64,000 nucleotides of DNA, from the NCBI GenBank assembly GCA_900660155.1, contig CABFPE010000037.1, forward strand, positions 2,090,035-2,154,034. Direction: 5' to 3'. The notes beneath the pieces are model-generated. The model was not told the DNA's origin. It worked only from the letters and a program-made list of their open reading frames with translations, and ran no database searches. Made by a program: the position numbers and the translations under genes. Shown here one piece after another: positions 59,772 through 64,000 of this stretch. This DNA comes from Hofstenia miamia (lineage: Eukaryota; Xenacoelomorpha; Acoela; Hofsteniidae). How positions within the stretch are numbered: the first letter of the stretch is position 1; every line of letters starts with the position of its first letter.

Positions 59772-60114
59772 TGTAGAATCACTGGGGAGCTCTGGCAACT
59801 CCGCAGTACTGAGAAACTGAAAGCTTAAATCAAAGGTTGCAGAGGCAACCATTGTAGAGAGTGACCCACATTCTAACAAAAGAAAGAACATTGGTAGTTC
59901 ACTGATTCAATAAAGAAAAACAGAAACTATCCACCAAGAATATATTTCCTGCAGTGACCAATTCACATGGCATCATGATGAAGCCATATTCAGGAAGTGA
60001 TCCTTACTTGCAAGGTGCTAATTGTGTGTCTCAATTGTTTAATTCTAGCTCAAATAAGCAATTTAGCTCAGTGTTCTATTATCTCAGCTCATGTAAATAA
60101 TAAAACAAAAGGCA
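59772..60114 (-). repeat. Solo LTR of the same Ty3/gypsy family
   Basis: Reverse complement runs from TGCCTTTTGTTTTATTATTT to GTGATTCTACA, 343 bp, the same length as the 5' LTR at 50549. Flanks TGTAT (59767-59771) and TGTAG (60115-60119) match at four of five bases, consistent with a 5-bp target duplication. No primer-binding site or internal region adjoins it. Confidence 0.78.
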
Positions 60115-62839
60115 TGTAGTTACCATGCATTCACATTTGCCAACAGCTTGATATATTTGCAGTGTGTTTTTAAAGTGAAAATGGAATGATCAAAATAAAA
60201 GTTGTTAATCCCTACACATGCATGTAGCCATAACTTAAAGTGCCCAAAATTTAAGCTGCCCCTATAAACTTGCAAAAAGTTGGTGTTTTTTAAATGTATA
60301 TTGTGAATGATCAAAATGGAAATGATGGATAAACTTTGAAAATTTAATTACATTTTACTCCATTTTATTGATATCTGTGATCCATTCTGTCAATTCCTTT
60401 GAGATTTTACCATGGTTATTGAATATACAGGGATTTCTGGGTTTGTGACAATATAAATTTTTCAGAGCATTGACTAGTACTTCTCAGTAAAGATTGATAT
60501 TTCTACATTGATTAAAGACCAGCAAATGTGTTTCTGGCATTATATTTTTAGATTTAGAAACACTTTCACTGTCATTCAATGAATTAAATGTGAAAACTCA
60601 AATTTGCAAGATTTCTTTTAAAACTGCTCTTTAACTATGGCTTTAGATTTCATCAACATATCAACATTGAAGTCAAGTTTCTCCATTTAAATAAGACAGT
60701 ATAATCAATTTTAAACATAGTATGCTTTTTATTATTTATACATTTACCAATTTTTTTTAATACAAGGAACACACATTTGAAATACTTTATAGGCTTAATT
60801 GTAATTATATACAATTTTAGATGGCTTTGCAGGTCAATTAAGTTAAAAATTTCTTGGATTAATATTCTGTTTAGAATTTCCAACTGTTTGCTTTAAATAC
60901 AAATTTAGTAGCATCTTCTACCAAGCTTTAACTCACTTTGATTAATTCCTTTAGAATGTAACTCTGTGTTAAGTGTGGGATGTACTTTTACAAACTGCTT
61001 TACTCCATTAATGTTTGTTAACTTTGATTAACTATGTAGTAATTGAACACTATTTAGGTGTGGATCAAATGTTGTAGTTCTCCTGTTGACTGATCTTCCA
61101 TGAGGCCTCTGGCTGACTCCTATCTCTGAATCTTTTACCACATAGTCATCTTTCATTGTAGATTGATTGTCTCCAGATCTCAGCTCAATGAAGTAGCTTA
61201 TGTGTTCCCTATCCAAACTCAGTGCGCCCCTCAAGGCTGGATGTAACTGACTTAAACTCAATTTGTAATTTGTAATTTGTACTTGCAGCCTGGAAATATC
61301 ACTAGCTGCTTAATAAATGTTAAATTAGCCATTACTGAAAAATACTGGCTTTAAATAATCTAAATAATTAAATAGATAATTACTTGTAGCTTCCTAACTT
61401 ACATTTAATTAGTAATACATGCTCAGTCTCATTATCAGTCTCTTTATAGGTCTCCTACATAGTCTAGTTAATATAAAATATAATAACTTATGATTGGTTA
61501 TCCAACTGTTTCTCCAGAGTTTCATTATTATGTACATGTTGTTGAGAGAATAAATAGTCAGCTAAACATAAAAAAACTCCTAATCATATACCTAACCTAA
61601 ATGCAGTTTCATGGCTTGAATCAAGGACCCTTGAATCAGTCCTGATGTGTGCCCTTGCCACTACTAATGCATTTACCATTTAGCTTGACATGCTTTAATA
61701 ATAAGCAAACCAGGTTAAATCTAAAGATAAGATTTTTGGAAGAATTTATTTCAACAGTTCTCCAAATGATTTCTCTCTATTTATAGTTCCAGATCAAAAA
61801 GTATCTGTTAATTTGAATTTTGAACCATCTGCCAAGATGGCTAAAAAATAATGGAAGTGATATTGCCCCCTTTGTTTTGCCAAATTGTTTTGACAAGTAC
61901 TATTTGGTTAATGTTCTTTCTTAGTTGCATTTTATAAAATTAATGATGCTAAACTTAAATTGATTTTAATTTACAATTAATACTAATTTAATCATAATTC
62001 AATTTGATGTTAATCTTCTCTGACTAATCTCTTTCTTAGTTTCCTTTTGCAGCATTAATTCTTGGATTATGCTACAAATGCTCAGAAATTTTATGAAGAT
62101 TTTTTAACTTTCTAAGTAAATTTTTGAAATGCAGCCTGATTATATTTACAATGTTTTTATCAATTTTAAGAATTTAATAGCATTCATAATATTTATATGC
62201 AAATCAAACTAATTTTAATAAATAGTTAAGAAATTTAAATTAAATTTTAAATTTAATTGTAGTAATAAATTACAGTATTTTTGATTTTTAGTAATTACAA
62301 TATTAAAATTAATCATTAATTAAAAAAAATTTTTCCTTGCTCTATTTGATTTTAATTAGATACAGTTCAAGAATTCAAATTAGTTTAATAGCAGCAGTAC
62401 CTCTCTACTCCCATACAACAAAGTTTTTTTAGAGATTAAACCAATAAATTTCTTGCATTATGCTTGAATACATAGACAAGTTATTTATTATTCAACTGAT
62501 TTCATAAAAATTTTTTTGAATTTTCATTCATTGGCATATATCTTAGCAAAACCATTGACATCAAAATAAAAACAACAATACAATTTTATTTAAAAAATAC
62601 AATATTTACTTAGCTGTCAAATACTAAACAATCAAAATGCATTTGGCTTGTTTATAGCCATACTTGAATAGTTACCTCAGACATTTCTGATATATATATA
62701 TAATAATTACATAGAATATATTTGAGTCAAAAATAGTTTTTTCTTTTTGGTGTCCTATTTAGTTCCTTTGTAGTAATTATAGCTGTTTTATAATATTACA
62801 AATGCTATATACATTTAAAAGACTAATTTTGAAGTTATT
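60115..62839. other. AT-rich, CpG-poor stretch with one unexplained frame
   Basis: A 77-codon minus frame (61261-61028) has higher GC and protein-like text (LHPALRGALSLDREHISYFI, RPHGRSVNRRTTTFDPHLNS); I do not recognise it. The remainder is AT-rich without frames. Confidence 0.4.
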
Positions 62840-63406
62840 ATAGAAATAGACTGGCAACAATGAATAGGCTCAGCTCTTTCATAAAACCACTGTCTTGAGA
62901 AGTTAATACTTAAGAACCTTATTCAAGGAGACTATTAATCTAAAAAAATCTTTAAAAAATAGATTGGTTTACCATTTCAAAAATTTATTATGTAGTATTT
63001 GTAGAATTTGCCTGTCAACAATGAGTGAGAGGCAGCTCCCTGATGATACCACTGCTCTTAAGCAGATAATACTTGAGTACAATACTCAATAGGGACCAGG
63101 AATCTGGAAAATATGAAAACATTTTATTGGTTTACCATTAAATACAATCAAAGGGAGATATTAATGCACACTCAAACTATTAATACTACAAATAAGGAAG
63201 CAACTAACATTGCTATTTTAGCTATGAAGCTAAAGAAATATTTATATGTAAACCCAATTCCTAATAATCTAAAACCATTGTAACCAATGTAGGATATTAA
63301 TTAAACATTGAGAAACATTAAACTCAATCAAATGGAGATATTAGTGCAAACTCAACCTAATCATAGTACAACCAAAAAAGCAACTAATGTTGCTATTTTA
63401 GCTGTG

Positions 63407-63410
<4 letters not shown>
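62840..63410. repeat. Diverged duplicated segments
   Basis: About 62850-62930 resembles 63010-63085 (AACAATGA..., GCAGCTC, CACTG, TAATACTT). 63143-63232 resembles 63321-63409 more closely (TCAATCAAATGGAGATATTA and GCAACTAATGTTGCTATTTT type words). The spacing between copies is about 160-180 bp, so this may be a tandem array of one unit of that size. Confidence 0.55.

Positions 63411-63441
<31 letters not shown>
63411..63441. repeat. (TA)n microsatellite
   Basis: A pure TA run ending the duplicated segment. Confidence 0.9.
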
Positions 63442-63445
<4 letters not shown>

Positions 63446-63783
63446 CATATGTATATATATATTTGATTGCAATACATGCTGCAGTACAGCACTGAAATAA
63501 AAGTACAAATAGTTATTTAAATTTGAGCATGTCTTTTAAATTACATAGACCTCTTGATCACCAATTCAAAGAATAAACCAATACCACCCCTATAACTTGT
63601 TTATGTTTGTTATCTGCATTTAATTCAGACATCATTGTTTGATACTTTTCTCATTCCTCTGTCAACATTATTATTTGTTGTTGAAATATTTCCCTTTATT
63701 TGCTAAGCCTTATGTAGCATCCTCTACCAAGCTTTGATATCCAACTTCTCCATTATACTGCTATAATCAGTATGCTATACTAG

Positions 63784-64000
63784 TGTAGAATTGTGGGGGA
63801 GCTCTGGCTACTCTAGTGGTACTGGGTAACTCAAGAGTTTAGATCAAAGGTTGCAAAGTCTACCATAGCAGAGTGACCCACATTCTAACAGAAAACATAT
63901 ATTGGTGGTTCATTGATTTTTTGCCTAACAAATAAAGAAATTCCATTCCAAAAACAACTCCAGCAGTGACCAACTCACACTGCATCACACCAAAGCCATA
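63784..64000 (-). repeat. Another LTR of the same family, cut by the window edge
   Basis: Reads TGTAGAATTGTGGGGGAGCT onward on the + strand, the reverse complement of the LTR 3' end, and continues to the last base. No primer-binding-site complement lies to its left, so it is either solo or the 3' LTR of an element lying to the right. Confidence 0.75.

Noticed and set aside
1-64000. CRISPR arrays, prokaryotic operons, rRNA or tRNA genes
   Set aside because: Repeats are microsatellites, minisatellites or transposon ends; no cloverleaf or rRNA core sequence was recognised by eye.

Overview
The window is animal nuclear DNA: AT-rich, intron-bearing and crowded with transposable elements. I see no tRNA, rRNA, CRISPR array or prokaryotic gene. 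Vertebrate-type TTAGGG telomere repeats occur inside one element (about 6.7 kb). Together with a RasGRF gene and introns as short as 47 bp, they suggest an invertebrate other than an insect or nematode; I cannot name the species.

Two host genes are legible. (1) On the + strand, 2674-12212, ten exons that splice in phase encode the C-terminal 439 residues of a RasGRF-type Ras guanine-nucleotide exchange factor (end of the REM domain plus the complete CDC25 catalytic domain); the N-terminal PH/IQ/DH part must lie to the left. (2) On the - strand, 36272 down to 27520, six exons join in phase to a complete 457-residue mitochondrial processing peptidase beta subunit with an intact HFLEH zinc site.

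The rest is mostly mobile DNA. The RasGRF introns hold five short non-autonomous repeats (MITE-like) of different types: 3403-3612, 4655-5017, 6538-6906, 9878-10077 and 10786-11344. The MPP-beta intron 2 holds a LINE 3' end and a Tc1/mariner-type transposase ORF cut by an assembly gap. Between and beyond the genes are at least eight LINE fragments from several clades. One carries a 2A-like peptide ahead of its endonuclease, one is an R2/R4-like element, and one has a PHD-finger ORF1.

Near 49.43 kb the sequence changes character. A LINE stops abruptly inside its reverse transcriptase, and everything to the right (49.43-64.0 kb) is strongly CpG-poor and contains an old, broken Ty3/gypsy-type LTR element (50549-57133), further LTR copies, an 84-bp minisatellite and no recognisable host gene. 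This is either a real, heavily methylated repeat domain or a chimeric join.

Assembly artefacts are present: a Nextera mate-pair junction adapter at 7-44, an exactly 1000-N gap (15817-16816), an 873-N gap (34916-35788) and single Ns at 368 and 15598.
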